This document shows, in pieces, positions 53,596 through 62,887 of a stretch of DNA of 64,000 bases. Positions within the stretch are counted from its first letter, which is position 1, and the number at the start of each line of letters is the position of its first letter. A model generated the notes under the pieces. It was not told where the DNA came from. It saw nothing but the letters and a program-made list of their open reading frames with translations, and did no database searches. The translations under genes and the position numbers were made by a program. The DNA comes from Actinopolyspora biskrensis (GTDB taxonomy: Bacteria > Actinomycetota > Actinomycetes > Mycobacteriales > Pseudonocardiaceae): assembly GCF_013408175.1 (NCBI RefSeq), contig NZ_JACBYW010000001.1, positions 62,001 through 126,000 on the forward strand. The letters run 5' to 3'.

Positions 53596-54327
53596 ATGAG
53601 CGAACAGATCCACGGCAGTCCGGACGGACTGGTCAACTTCCGGGACCTGGGAGGGCTTCCCGCGGACAACGGGGTGACCACGCGATCCGGGGTGCTCTAC
53701 AGGGGGGACGCCCCGTACGTCGGGGACGGTCCGCCGGACGGGGCCGAGCAGTGGCCACCGTCGGTGGTGATCGACCTGCGGGACACCGACGCCGAGTCCG
53801 ATGTCGTGCACCCCTTGGACTCGGCGAGCACGGTGCACCGGGTTCCGGTCCTGGAAGGGCTGCGCGGTGATTCGGGGGAGGACCCGTGGCTGACCCTGGA
53901 TGAGCTGTACGCCTACATGGTGCGGTACGCCCCGAAGCGACTGCTCGAGGTGTTCCGCACCACGGTGGAGGCGGACGGGCCGGTGCTGATCCACTGTGCC
54001 GCGGGAAAGGACCGGACCGGCGTCGCCTGCGCGTTGTTGTTGCGTGCCGCGGGGGTGCGGCACGACGCGATCGTCTCGGACTACGTGCGCACCGACCACA
54101 ACATGTACCGCGTGCTGCAGCGGTTGCGGATAGCTCCCGCGCTGCCTCCGGGAGTGGACGAAGCCGATGTGAACGACCTCATATCCGCGCCGGGGGAGGC
54201 CATCGAACACGCGCTGGAACTCGTGGACTCCGCGGAGGGAGGCGCGGCCGGATGGTTGCTGGAGCAGGGGGCCACGGTCGAGGAGCTGGACCGCTGGAGG
54301 CGTCGTTTCCTCGAACCGGCCGTCTGA
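53596..54327 (+). CDS. PtpB-like protein tyrosine phosphatase
   Basis: A 243-residue phosphatase of the Y_phosphatase3 type, related to M. tuberculosis PtpB and to bacterial inositide-type phosphatases. The P-loop is HCAAGKDRTG with catalytic C134 and R140. The N-terminus VNFRDLGGLPADNG is the family's opening motif, and VIDLRDTDAESD precedes the active site. There is no signal peptide. The ATG at 53596 has AAAGGG about 9 bases upstream. The target is unknown. Confidence 0.88.
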   Translation: MSEQIHGSPDGLVNFRDLGGLPADNGVTTRSGVLYRGDAPYVGDGPPDGAEQWPPSVVIDLRDTDAESDVVHPLDSASTVHRVPVLEGLRGDSGEDPWLTLDELYAYMVRYAPKRLLEVFRTTVEADGPVLIHCAAGKDRTGVACALLLRAAGVRHDAIVSDYVRTDHNMYRVLQRLRIAPALPPGVDEADVNDLISAPGEAIEHALELVDSAEGGAAGWLLEQGATVEELDRWRRRFLEPAV

Positions 54328-54355
54328 CCGATGCTCGCCGTTCGGCGAGCATCGG
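54328..54355 (+). terminator. 12-bp-stem terminator abutting a stop codon
   Basis: CCGATGCTCGCC (54328-54339) pairs perfectly with GGCGAGCATCGG (54344-54355) over GTTC. It begins at the first base after the phosphatase stop codon. Confidence 0.8.
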
Positions 54356-54468
54356 TGCTCGGTCCCCGGGGGTTCGGCGTGTCGCGCCGAACCCGCTCGG
54401 CGGGTCACCGACACGGGCGGTGCGGGCGCGCCGACGTGCGGGAGGTGTCGAACGCGCCCCTGGCCGCC

Positions 54469-55440
54469 TCAGCTCGCGTAGGAGCGCAGCTTGTTCGCGC
54501 GGTCACCCTGGCGGAGCTTGGACATCACCTCGCGCTCGATCTGCCGGACGCGTTCCCTGGACAGGCCGAAGGCCTTGCCGATCTGGTCCAGCGTGCGCGG
54601 TTGGCCGTCGTCGAGGCCGTAGCGCATGCGGATGACCTGCTGCTCACGTCCTTCCAGCGTGTCCAGCACACGGCGCAGATCGTCCTGGAGGAAACCGGAG
54701 ATGACGGCGTTCTCCGCGTCGGCGCCCTCGGAGTCCTCGATGAAGTCCCCGAGAGGGGCGTCCTCCTCGGAGCCGACGGGCATGTCCAGGCTCACCGGGT
54801 CCTTGGAGTGGTCCATCAGATCGACGACCTTCTCCACGGTCATGTCCGCTTCCGAGGCGATCTCCTCTTCCGTGGCTTCCCTGCCGAGCTTCTGGTGCAG
54901 GTCACGCTTGATCCTGGCGAGCTTGTTGACCTGCTCCACCAGGTGGACCGGGAGCCTGATGGTCCGGCTCTGGTCGGCCATGCCGCGGGTGATGGCCTGG
55001 CGGATCCACCAGGTGGCGTAGGTGGAGAACTTGTAGCCCTTGGTGTAGTCGAACTTCTCCACCGCGCGGATCAGGCCGAGGTTGCCCTCCTGGATGAGAT
55101 CCAGCAGCGGCATTCCCCTGCCCGTGTAGCGCTTGGCGAGGCTGACCACCAACCGCAGGTTGGCTTCCATGAGGTGGTTCTTGGCGTCGCTGCCGTCGCG
55201 GACGACGGTCTTGAGGTCGGCGCGGCGCTGCCTGCTCAGGTCCTCGGAGGTGTCCAGCAGGTGCTTGGCGAACACGCCCGCCTCGATGCGCTTGGCGAGA
55301 TTCACCTCGTCCTGTGCGCTGAGCAGTGCCGTGCGACCGATACCGTTCAGGTAGACCCGCACCAGGTCGGCCGAAGGGCCCTGGTTGTCGAGGTCAGCCT
55401 CGTTGGTGACATCCGGGGCGACGGTCTGCGGGACGGTCAT
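54469..55440 (-). CDS. sigB: SigB-type sigma factor
   Basis: A 323-residue group 2 sigma-70 factor. Region 1.2 is [21 protein letters not shown]. Region 2 includes [27 protein letters not shown] and [15 protein letters not shown]. Region 4 includes [16 protein letters not shown] and [18 protein letters not shown]. It lacks the long N-terminal region 1.1 of SigA. The ATG at 55440 has GGGAGGT 6 bases upstream. A candidate ECF-type promoter lies about 430 bases upstream, suggesting induction by envelope or redox stress as in mycobacteria. Confidence 0.94.
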   Translation of the reverse strand: MTVPQTVAPDVTNEADLDNQGPSADLVRVYLNGIGRTALLSAQDEVNLAKRIEAGVFAKHLLDTSEDLSRQRRADLKTVVRDGSDAKNHLMEANLRLVVSLAKRYTGRGMPLLDLIQEGNLGLIRAVEKFDYTKGYKFSTYATWWIRQAITRGMADQSRTIRLPVHLVEQVNKLARIKRDLHQKLGREATEEEIASEADMTVEKVVDLMDHSKDPVSLDMPVGSEEDAPLGDFIEDSEGADAENAVISGFLQDDLRRVLDTLEGREQQVIRMRYGLDDGQPRTLDQIGKAFGLSRERVRQIEREVMSKLRQGDRANKLRSYAS

Positions 55441-55868
55441 AGAGCTACCTCCCTGACGGGCTGGTTGTCGGGTGCCGGTGCACCGGCGCGACACTGCGCC
55501 GCTCGAAGGACGGGTACGCTCGGTGTGGAGGGGAGAGGTCGTACCTCGTCGGTAACACCGGTGACCGGTGGTGCCGGTGGTTGTGTTGGTTCGATTTCGC
55601 GTTTTGGTCGAAGCTGTCGGTTCGGTCGGGTCGGCTGTGCGGCCGGACCGGCCGGGTCATCCGATCGGGGTGGTCGTCTGGTCGGGATCTTGCGAAGCGT
55701 TCGTTCCGTGGCCTGTCGCATGTCTCGTCGTTGGTTGCCGTCCGCTCCCGGTCGATCCGCACCGGGCGTGATGGTGTCGTGATCGCCGGAAAGTCGGCCG
55801 CGGCCGACCGGTGGCCGACGGCTGATGACCGGCGGCTGCCGATGCCGTGTTGAGTTGGCTACCCGGAA

Positions 55869-55895
55869 AACGCGTGAGTCGTCGAAATCGTTCCC
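55869..55895 (-). promoter_or_regulatory. ECF sigma (SigE/SigH-type) promoter upstream of sigB
   Basis: On the minus strand GGGAAC (55895-55890), 17 bases, CGTT (55872-55869). This matches the mycobacterial SigE/SigH consensus GGAAC-N16-18-CGTT. The leader to sigB would be about 425 bases with no supportable gene. Confidence 0.55.
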
Positions 55896-56324
55896 GGATT
55901 CGTCGAACGAAGGACGTCAGCGTCGTCACACCCGTTGTGCCCATAACCTGAGAATTCGCTGAGTCCCCGTTGCCGGGCCACCGTTCCCGGGTGCTCCGGG
56001 GCGGGAGGTCGGAAGTGATCGTGCGGGCCGTCCGGCTCCGGCGGAGTCCGGCCGCTCCCGTGCGCGGGATCGGGCTCGTGCCTCAGGTGACCTCCGTGGT
56101 GGTGGGCACCGGCTCGAAACGGGAAAATTGTTCCGAAAAGGTCCGGGTGCGGTGCTCGTCGAAGTGTCCGGACGTCGGATGGAAACGGGTCCTGCCTTTT
56201 TCGGGGATACCGCCTCCCGGATGGTCGGTTTTCCGGAGAACTCGGGGAGTGCAACGGAAATACGTTCGGAACTATTCCGGGGGCGGAGGGTCGGTTCGGC
56301 GGTGAAGTGGCTGTTTTCCCGGCT
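55896..56324. other. non-coding gap upstream of sigB
   Basis: Part of the 955-base gap between dtd and sigB (55441-56395). Open frames are present but have low-complexity Arg/Pro-rich translations and no conserved motif; I see no gene. It has several A/T-containing patches (for example around 56125-56140) that could hold further promoters. Confidence 0.35.
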
Positions 56325-56362
56325 CCGGCTCCGGCCCCGTTCCGGAACGGGGCCGGAGCCGG
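56325..56362 (-). terminator. 38-base perfect palindrome after dtd
   Basis: The 19 bases at 56325-56343 are exactly complementary to 56344-56362 with no unpaired loop; the centre is TTCCGGAA. It lies 34 bases past the dtd stop on the minus strand and probably terminates the methyltransferase-dtd operon. Confidence 0.7.
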
Positions 56363-56395
56363 GCGGGGGATCCGCCGCACCGGAGCGGAAGCTCG

Positions 56396-56821
56396 TCACG
56401 TTTCGACGAGCAGGGTGAACGGGCCGTCGTTGGTGCTGTCCACTTCCATCGCGGCTCCGAAACTCCCCGTGCTCACCCGCGCTCCGCGTTCCCGCAGCCG
56501 GTCGACCACGGACTCGACCAGGGGTTCGGCGTGTTCGGGAGGGGCGGCGGCGCTCCACGAGGGCCTGCGCCCCTTCCTGGTGCTGCCGTAGAGGGTGAAC
56601 TGGCTGACGACCAGCAACGGCGCGTCCGCCGTGGCACACGACTGCTCGTCACGCAGCGCACGCAGCTCGTGCAGCTTGCGCGCCATGACCCCGGCCTGTT
56701 CGGTGGTGTCCGAGTGGGTGACGCCGACCAGCACGAGCAGGCCGGGTTCGTCCACGGCGCCGACCACCGCGCCGTCCACCCGTACCGAGGCCCGCAGCAC
56801 TCGGGTTACGACCGCTCTCAT
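56396..56821 (-). CDS. dtd: D-aminoacyl-tRNA deacylase
   Basis: A 141-residue enzyme that hydrolyses D-amino acids wrongly loaded on tRNA. Family motifs are MRAVVTRVLRASVRVDG at the start, LLVVSQFTLYGSTRKGRRPSW (the SQFTL motif) and the C-terminal TNDGPFTLLVE (normally NxGPVT; here GPFT). The ATG at 56821 overlaps the upstream methyltransferase stop by 4 bases (ATGA), so the genes are translationally coupled. Confidence 0.93.
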   Translation of the reverse strand: MRAVVTRVLRASVRVDGAVVGAVDEPGLLVLVGVTHSDTTEQAGVMARKLHELRALRDEQSCATADAPLLVVSQFTLYGSTRKGRRPSWSAAAPPEHAEPLVESVVDRLRERGARVSTGSFGAAMEVDSTNDGPFTLLVET

Positions 56822-58335
56822 TCCCGCGACTCCTGCCATTCCGCCGGCAGCAACATGCCGTGCTGGATCAGCTCGCGCAGCACCGGTTCGGCGGAGCGCG
56901 TGAGCTCCGCCGAATCGGCCCCGTACGCGGCGGCCAGCAGCTCGAGCAGCTCGTCGACCGGGAGGGCGCCCTGGCAGCCCGCGATCAGCCGGACACCGAG
57001 CTCGTCCACCTCGTGCTGCCATCCCGGACCGTCGGTGCGGTGCAGCCGGTGCACGAACTCGGCCCAGCCCTCCGAACCGTGGGAACTGACCTGTTCCAGC
57101 ACCAGAGTGGGCGCGGTGACCAGCCTGCTTCCGAGCAGGTCATCCGCCGAGGGACGGGCGCGCAACCAGTCGAGGCGGCGCAGCCAGCCGTCGACCTCCT
57201 CGCCGAGCGGGGCGTCGAAGGTCTGCCGCAGGTCCTCGCAGACCGTCTGCCCGCGTTCCCCGTGAGTGCGGCGCAGGGTGACGAAACCGAAGCCGACGCC
57301 GATCACGTCGTTGTCCGCGAACCAGTCCAGCCACTCCGCCGACTTGCGCCTGCCGAGCTCCGAACGCGGGTCGATGCCCGCGTCCCGCAACCAGGTGCCC
57401 ACGTACAGCTCCGGTTCGGCGATATCGCGCTGCACGAACCAGGCGTCCACATCCGGGGCGTCGATCCAGGAGGCGACCCGATCCCGCCAGTCCTCGTTCT
57501 CGCGGTGCAGCCAGGAGGCGAGCAGGTGCCCGGTCCCGCCCCCGTTGAGCAGTTCCGGGGTCCTGCGCACCACGAGAGCGCTGGCTTCGTCCCCGGGCAG
57601 TCCCGAATCGCGGTAGACGAAATCGGTCCGTGCCGGGCCGACGACGAACGGGGGGTTGCACACGACCTGGTCGAAACGGCTTCCGGCCACCGGGTCGAAC
57701 CAGTCACCACCGCGCAGTTCCACGTCCACGCGGTTCAGGCGGAAGGTCGCCGCGGCGAGGGCGCGAGCCCGTTCCGAGACGTCCGTTGCCGTGACCCGTT
57801 CGGCACGGGCGCCCGCGTGCAGCGCCTGCACTCCGCAGCCGGTTCCGAGGTCCAGCACGGACCCCACGGAACTTTTGGGCGTCGCCTGCACCAGGCTCAT
57901 CGAAGCCTGCCCCACCCCGAGAACGTGCTCCTCCGTGACCGGATCCGAGGGGGAGCGCGTCTCGGCGTCCAGGTCGGAGACGACCCACCACGAATCGGCA
58001 GCGGCGGCGTGGGGACGGATGTCCAGCCCCGCCCGGACCGAATCCCCTTCCACGAGGGCGATGCCCGCCGCCGCGGCTTCGGACAGCGGCAGCGGGGCCA
58101 GAGCCCGCCCGGCCGAGTCCGTGTCGACGGGCTCACCGAGCAGGAACACGCGTATCAGGGTTCCCAGCGTTCCGGCCTCGGCCGTGGCGCGGAACGCGGG
58201 CTCGGGTTCCCCCCTTCCCAGTGCCGCGTGGGCCTCCGGGCCCAGCAGTTCCAGCACGCCGTCGGCCGTGTAGTTCGCCGCGAGCAGGGCCTCGCGCAGG
58301 AGGTCGATGCGGTCGTGTGAGAGTTCGAGAGTCAC
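56818..58335 (-). CDS. class I SAM-dependent methyltransferase with N-terminal DUF7059-type domain
   Basis: A 505-residue protein. The N-terminal helical domain (to about 130) resembles the one paired with this methyltransferase group in actinobacteria. The catalytic part has the SAM loop VLDLGTGCGVQALHA and the N6/RNA- or protein-glutamine-type motif NPPF in VVCNPPFVVG, like HemK/PrmC and RlmG. A C-terminal helical extension follows. The substrate is unknown; coupling to dtd hints at a translation-related target. The GTG at 58335 has GAGG 8 bases upstream. Confidence 0.85.
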   Translation of the reverse strand: MTLELSHDRIDLLREALLAANYTADGVLELLGPEAHAALGRGEPEPAFRATAEAGTLGTLIRVFLLGEPVDTDSAGRALAPLPLSEAAAAGIALVEGDSVRAGLDIRPHAAAADSWWVVSDLDAETRSPSDPVTEEHVLGVGQASMSLVQATPKSSVGSVLDLGTGCGVQALHAGARAERVTATDVSERARALAAATFRLNRVDVELRGGDWFDPVAGSRFDQVVCNPPFVVGPARTDFVYRDSGLPGDEASALVVRRTPELLNGGGTGHLLASWLHRENEDWRDRVASWIDAPDVDAWFVQRDIAEPELYVGTWLRDAGIDPRSELGRRKSAEWLDWFADNDVIGVGFGFVTLRRTHGERGQTVCEDLRQTFDAPLGEEVDGWLRRLDWLRARPSADDLLGSRLVTAPTLVLEQVSSHGSEGWAEFVHRLHRTDGPGWQHEVDELGVRLIAGCQGALPVDELLELLAAAYGADSAELTRSAEPVLRELIQHGMLLPAEWQESRE

Positions 58336-58583
58336 GCCGCGATCCTCACACGCCCCGCACACCTCCGGTCGACGCGACCCGCTGTCCGTGTTCCCCGGCA
58401 CGCCTTCCGGCCCGCTCCCGGAGACCTGGGTCAGCTCCCCGGTTTCCGGGTACCCGGCCAGGGCGGCGGAGGACTCCGCCCGATCCGCCGCCCCCCGGTT
58501 CCGAGCTCTGCGCGCGGAAACCCCTTCGGGGGTCCTGCATCGCCGGGGGCGGAAGTGGGACGATGGAAGTCGGAGGTGGTGTC

Positions 58584-58910
58584 GTGAGTGGCTTCCAGCG
58601 TGGTGACGACACCCCGGTGCTTATCACCGAGGCCGAGCCGTCGTACGACGATCAGCAAGCGGCGCGGCGCAAGAAGTACGCATTGATGATGTCCTTGCGC
58701 ATCCCTTGCCTGATAGCGGCCGTGATGGTCTACCCGGTCTGGTGGCTCTCGCTGATCATCGTGGCGGTGTCCATTCCGTTGCCCTGGATAGCGGTGCTCG
58801 TGGCCAACGACCGGCCGCCGCGCAAGAGCGAGCACGTCAGTCGTTTCCAGGGGGAACCCGACACGCGTGAGATCGACGATCCGCAGCACCGGGTCGTCGA
58901 CAGCCCGTGA
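58584..58910 (+). CDS. DUF3099 two-helix membrane protein
   Basis: A 108-residue membrane protein of the DUF3099 family (Rv2698 type). A polar N-terminus with PVLITEAEPSYDDQQAARRKKYALMM is followed by two helices (about 37-55 and 58-78) and a charged tail. The GTG at 58584 has GGAGG 7 bases upstream; an ATG at 58563 would add 7 residues. Function is unknown. Confidence 0.85.
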   Translation: MSGFQRGDDTPVLITEAEPSYDDQQAARRKKYALMMSLRIPCLIAAVMVYPVWWLSLIIVAVSIPLPWIAVLVANDRPPRKSEHVSRFQGEPDTREIDDPQHRVVDSP

Positions 58911-58961
58911 GTCGCACCGGCAGGGGCGACGACCGAGGGGACACCCGCGTCCGCGGTGCGG

Positions 58962-58967
58962 CATCAT
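58962..58967 (+). promoter_or_regulatory. -10 candidate of the DUF3039 gene
   Basis: CATCAT ends exactly 6 bases before the ATG at 58974, the same spacing as the other leaderless genes, though its first base is off consensus. Confidence 0.35.
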
Positions 58968-58973
58968 GGGGTT

Positions 58974-59222
58974 ATGACCACTACTCTTCCCGAAACCGAG
59001 ACCAACCCGGAAACCACCGAGCAGACCAGCGACGACCGGCCCGAGGTCTTTCACTACGTGCAGAAGGACAAGATCGCCGAGAGCGCCGTGATGGGCAGCC
59101 ACGTGGTGGCGCTCTGCGGTGAGGTGTTTCCCGTGACGAAGTCCGCGAAGCCGGGCTCTCCGGTGTGCCCCGAGTGCAAGGAGATCTTCGAGGGGCTGCC
59201 TCCGGGTGGTGACGACGAGTGA
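58974..59222 (+). CDS. DUF3039 small protein
   Basis: An 82-residue soluble protein of the DUF3039 family (Rv2699c type). The conserved core reads FHYVQKDKIAESAVMGSHVVALCGEVFPV, then KPGSPVCPECKEIFEGL; the cysteine in VALCG and the CPEC pair could bind a metal. The first 25 residues are Thr/Glu-rich. The ATG at 58974 matches relatives; an ATG at 58956 is possible. It ends 21 bases before the convergent YihY gene. Confidence 0.88.
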   Translation: MTTTLPETETNPETTEQTSDDRPEVFHYVQKDKIAESAVMGSHVVALCGEVFPVTKSAKPGSPVCPECKEIFEGLPPGGDDE

Positions 59223-59243
59223 GCCCGGACTGAGCTCCTCCGA

Positions 59244-60296
59244 TCACTCGGGTTCCGCCCCCGGAACGCCGTCGCGCCGCGCGCGTTTGCCGCGCCAGGC
59301 CTGATACCCCTGCTCGGTGCGCAAGCGCTGGGCGGCGCGCCGCATCTCCAGCCGACGCCACCGCCTGCGTTCCCGCCTGGTCATTCCGGCCGGCCACATC
59401 TGCTGGATGGCGTTGTTGAACTGGGCACCCCCCACGATCGCGAATCCGATGAAGAAGGCGAACAGCAGGAAGGCGATCGGCGTGGCCAGGGCCCCGTAGG
59501 TGTAGCCGGTCGAGGTGACCCAGGTGATGTAGATCCGGAGACCGGAGCTGGAGCACAGGAACACCAGCATCGCCAGCAGCGCCCCGGGAAGCCCCCGGTG
59601 CCAGGGGAGTTTGCGCGGAAGCGCCAGCTTGTACAACGTCGCCAGCCCCAGCACCAGCAGGATTCCCGTCACCGGGAAGTAGAGCAGCCGGATCAGCGTG
59701 GCCACGTCCTCGCGCAACCACGGGGGCAACACCGTGAGCAGCCAGCGGGGGCCCATCGCGGTCAGGGGCAGCACCAGCACGGCCAGCACCAGGCTGATCA
59801 AGTACAGCAGCAGCGCGAGCACGCGCTGCCAGATCGCGTTGCGGACCATGTACTGGTCGTAGGCGAGAGTGATCGACTCGATCAGCGAGGCCAGCGCCGA
59901 GGAACCGGCCCACAGCGACAGGAGGAAGGCCACCGAGGCGATTCGCGTACGCCCGCTGGTCAGTATGTCGCCGACGGTGGGGCGGATGATCTGGTCGACG
60001 ACGCCGGTGCTGAAGATCGTCCCGCCGAAGTCCACGATTCTGCGCTGCATGGTCTCGACGACTTCGGGGCCCAGCCACCCTCCGATGAACCCCAGGCTGC
60101 TCAGCAGTCCGAGCAGCAGGGGCGGCAGCGACAGGGCCTGCCAGAAGGCCGCCGCCGCCGCTTCGGAGAAGATGTCGTCGTCCCACGACTTGCGCAACGT
60201 GCGCGTCACGAGACGCAGCGGTCCGCGTCGAACGGTTCCGGCGGTGTTCGGCCCCGAAACCGTCCGGCTCTCCTCGTGCGGACTCGCTGAACCCAT
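59244..60296 (-). CDS. YihY/BrkB-family membrane protein
   Basis: A 350-residue inner-membrane protein with six hydrophobic segments, of the YihY/virulence factor BrkB family. The opening region DDDIFSEAAAAAFWQALSLPPLLLG is the usual family start. Helices follow through FLLFAFFIGFAIVGGAQFNNAIQQ. It ends in a strongly basic tail of about 60 residues. Despite the old ribonuclease BN label for such proteins, no nuclease site is present. The ATG at 60296 is preceded by a weak GGAAG site. Confidence 0.88.
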   Translation of the reverse strand: MGSASPHEESRTVSGPNTAGTVRRGPLRLVTRTLRKSWDDDIFSEAAAAAFWQALSLPPLLLGLLSSLGFIGGWLGPEVVETMQRRIVDFGGTIFSTGVVDQIIRPTVGDILTSGRTRIASVAFLLSLWAGSSALASLIESITLAYDQYMVRNAIWQRVLALLLYLISLVLAVLVLPLTAMGPRWLLTVLPPWLREDVATLIRLLYFPVTGILLVLGLATLYKLALPRKLPWHRGLPGALLAMLVFLCSSSGLRIYITWVTSTGYTYGALATPIAFLLFAFFIGFAIVGGAQFNNAIQQMWPAGMTRRERRRWRRLEMRRAAQRLRTEQGYQAWRGKRARRDGVPGAEPE

Positions 60297-60913
60297 CCCA
60301 CTTCCAAAGTGTTCGGCGATCGTGATCTCGGCGTTTTCCGTCGCGGACTCTCATTCTCCTGGCGGACCTCCCCGGAGGGCGCGCTGGCGGGGGTGGGGAC
60401 GGTAGGCTTCCCCGGGCCGCGGCGACGCGCGGACACCACCCGGCCGGGGCGCGGCCGTCCGGCACGGCACCCGTTCGCCCGGGTGAGGGGTTGTTCGCGC
60501 GAAGGCGGATTCACCGGTTTCCACGGTGACCCGTAGCACGGGCGTGTCCGGTCGTGACCGGACTCCCGCGGAGTGATCGCACGGTTCGGAAGAGGGCTTC
60601 CGGGCGTGCAGTGCCGGACGGGTCGGCGCGGGGAGTCCTCCGTGGTCCGGGCCGTGGCCCGTTCGTCGGTGTCCGGTCCGCGCAGCGTGGTTCGCGCAGT
60701 GATCCGTGCGCGGCTCGGCTCCCGGGCGGCACCCGCTTCGGTGAAGTGCCGTGTCGTGATGACGCGGGCCGGGGGCGGCGTGGAAATCTCGCGGCGCCGC
60801 GTACCGTCCCGCGGGTCGCGGGACGAAAGCGACGTTGTTCCGCGGGACGGCGGCCGAGAGCACCTTCACAGGCTTGTCGAACGGCGTTGATTGGAAGGGA
60901 GCGGCAGACGGGC
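60297..60913. other. 617-base divergent gap without a supportable gene
   Basis: Lies between the divergent YihY and helicase genes. Frames on both strands are open but Arg/Pro-rich and unconserved. A small inverted repeat GGAAG-AGGG-CTTCC occurs near 60595. I found no convincing promoter hexamers beside either start. Confidence 0.35.
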
Positions 60914-62707
60914 GTGTCCGAGACGCAGGTTGACCAATCCGTTCGCTCAGTGCTCAGTGATCCGTCGCAGGCGAACGACAAGCCGCTGCGTGATTGGCAG
61001 CGCAGGGCGCTGACGCGGTACCTGGCCAGTAAACCCCGGGACTTCATGGCCGTCGCGACCCCGGGCGCGGGCAAGACCACTTTCGGCCTGCGCGTGGCGG
61101 CCGAGCTGCTGAGTGACCGCACGGTGGATGCCGTGACCGTGGTCACTCCGACGGAGCACCTCAAACACCAGTGGTCCCTGGCCTCGGGAGGGGCGGGGAT
61201 CCCGCTCGACTCGGAGTTCAGCAACTCCGACCGCACCACGTCCGGCGACTACCGGGGTGTGGTGCTCACCTACGCGCAGGTCGCCGCTCACCCGAACCTG
61301 CACAGGCTGCGCACCGAGCGACGCAAGACGCTGGTGATCCTGGACGAGGTCCACCACGCCGGGGACGCCAAGTCGTGGGGCGACGCCGTGCGGGAGGCCT
61401 TCACCCCCGCCGTCCGCAGACTCACGCTCACCGGCACGCCCTTCCGCTCGGACGACAACCCGATCCCCTTCGTCAACTACGAGCCCGATTCGGACGGGGC
61501 GCAGCGCAGCAAGGCCGATCACTCCTACGGCTACGCCGACGCGCTGCGGGACGGGGTGGTCCGGCCGGTCATCTTTCTCGCCTACTCCGGGGAAGCGCGC
61601 TGGCGGACCAGCGCGGGTGACGAGTTCTCGGCGCGGCTGGGTGAGCCACTGACCGCCGAGCAGACGGCCCGGGCCTGGCGCACCGCGCTGGACCCGGGTG
61701 GGGAGTGGATCCCCTCGGTGCTGCACGCGGCCGACACCAGGCTCACGCAGTTGCGCCGCGGTGGAATGCCCGACGCGGGTGGCCTGGTGATCGCCTCGGA
61801 CCAGAAGAGCGCCCGCGCCTACGCCAAGACCCTGCAACGGATCAGCGGAACGGAACCGGCGGTCGTCGTCTCGGACGATCCGCAGGCTTCGGAACGGATC
61901 GCGGAGTTCGCCGAGTCCGACGACCGCTGGATGGTCGCGGTGCGCATGGTAAGCGAAGGGGTCGACGTCCCCAGGCTGGCGGTAGGGGTCTACGCGACCA
62001 GTGCTTCGACCCCGCTGTTCTTCGCCCAGGTGATCGGCAGGTTCGTGCGTGCGCGGAAGGCGGGCGAAACGGCGAGCATCTTCCTGCCGAGCGTGCCGGT
62101 GCTGCTGGACCTGGCCAGCCAGCTGGAGGCCGACCGGGACCACGTGCTCGGCAAACCGCAGCGCGAGAAGGAAGGCTGGGACGACCAGGAACTGGCCGAG
62201 GCCAACCGACAGCGGGACGAGCCGGGCGAAGAGGAGCAGCCCTACACGGCGCTTGGCGCGGAGGCCGAGCTCGACCAGGTCATCTACGACGGTTCCTCGT
62301 TCGGTACCGCGGCCTTCTCGACCACCGAGGAGGAGCAGGACTACCTGGGGCTGCCGGGGCTGTTGGAGCCCGATCAGGTGCGTGCGTTGTTGCAACAGCG
62401 CCAGCAGCAGCAGTTGCAGGAAGTGGACAAGCGCGAACAGCAGCACAAAGCCGCGGAGTCCGCGAAATCGGCCCAGTCGGAGGGGCTGGCCGAAGAGGGG
62501 GGCAAACAGCGCCCACAGAGCGTTCAGGAGCGTCTCAAGGCACTGCGCAAGGAACTCAACAGTCTGGTCGCGCTGTACCACCAACGTACGGGCAAGCCGT
62601 ACGGAGTGATCCACGGCGCGCTGCGTCGCACCTGCGGGGGGCCGCCCACGGCCTCGGCGACCATCGAACAGCTGGAGGAGCGCATCGCCACGCTCCGGTC
62701 CTGGTGA
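60914..62707 (+). CDS. DEAD/DEAH-box superfamily 2 helicase
   Basis: A 597-residue helicase of the type III restriction/RAD25-like SF2 group. Motif I is TPGAGKTTFGLR (about residue 48), motif II DEVHH, motif III LTGTPFRSD, motif V-like MVSEGVDVPRLAVGVYAT, and motif VI VIGRFVRARK. The C-terminal third is charged and coiled-coil-like, with a Gln-rich stretch (QQRQQQQLQEVDKREQQ). The GTG at 60914 begins the conserved part. The cellular role is unknown. It lies between YihY and a small zinc protein, close to sigA, and is closed by a bidirectional hairpin. Confidence 0.88.
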   Translation: MSETQVDQSVRSVLSDPSQANDKPLRDWQRRALTRYLASKPRDFMAVATPGAGKTTFGLRVAAELLSDRTVDAVTVVTPTEHLKHQWSLASGGAGIPLDSEFSNSDRTTSGDYRGVVLTYAQVAAHPNLHRLRTERRKTLVILDEVHHAGDAKSWGDAVREAFTPAVRRLTLTGTPFRSDDNPIPFVNYEPDSDGAQRSKADHSYGYADALRDGVVRPVIFLAYSGEARWRTSAGDEFSARLGEPLTAEQTARAWRTALDPGGEWIPSVLHAADTRLTQLRRGGMPDAGGLVIASDQKSARAYAKTLQRISGTEPAVVVSDDPQASERIAEFAESDDRWMVAVRMVSEGVDVPRLAVGVYATSASTPLFFAQVIGRFVRARKAGETASIFLPSVPVLLDLASQLEADRDHVLGKPQREKEGWDDQELAEANRQRDEPGEEEQPYTALGAEAELDQVIYDGSSFGTAAFSTTEEEQDYLGLPGLLEPDQVRALLQQRQQQQLQEVDKREQQHKAAESAKSAQSEGLAEEGGKQRPQSVQERLKALRKELNSLVALYHQRTGKPYGVIHGALRRTCGGPPTASATIEQLEERIATLRSW

Positions 62708-62765
62708 TCGGCTGTGGCCGACCTCGGCCCCGGGGCGGCCGTGTGCGCGACCGGGGCGGGAAAGA

Positions 62766-62805
62766 CGAAGTGCCCGGCCGGAACCTTTTCCGACCGGGCA
62801 CTTCG
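62766..62805. terminator. bidirectional terminator
   Basis: CGAAGTGCCCGG (62766-62777) pairs perfectly with CCGGGCACTTCG (62794-62805); an inner CGGAA/TTCCG stem extends it. It lies between the convergent helicase and zinc-protein genes. Confidence 0.75.
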
Positions 62806-62887
62806 GCTCGCTTCCGTTTTCGGATCTTCAGAGCCCTGACCGAGGCCTTCCCGTCGTGTTGCCGACCGGAGCGGTGCTCCCGCCGCC

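Noticed and set aside
55445-55762. Minus-strand frame of 105 codons between the ECF-type promoter and sigB
   Set aside because: Translation is His/Arg/Pro/Asp-rich low complexity with no ribosome site; more likely leader RNA.
60883-60898. SOS-like TCGAACGGCGTTGATT ahead of the helicase gene
   Set aside because: Only one half-site matches TCGAAC-N4-GTTCGA; the other half does not.
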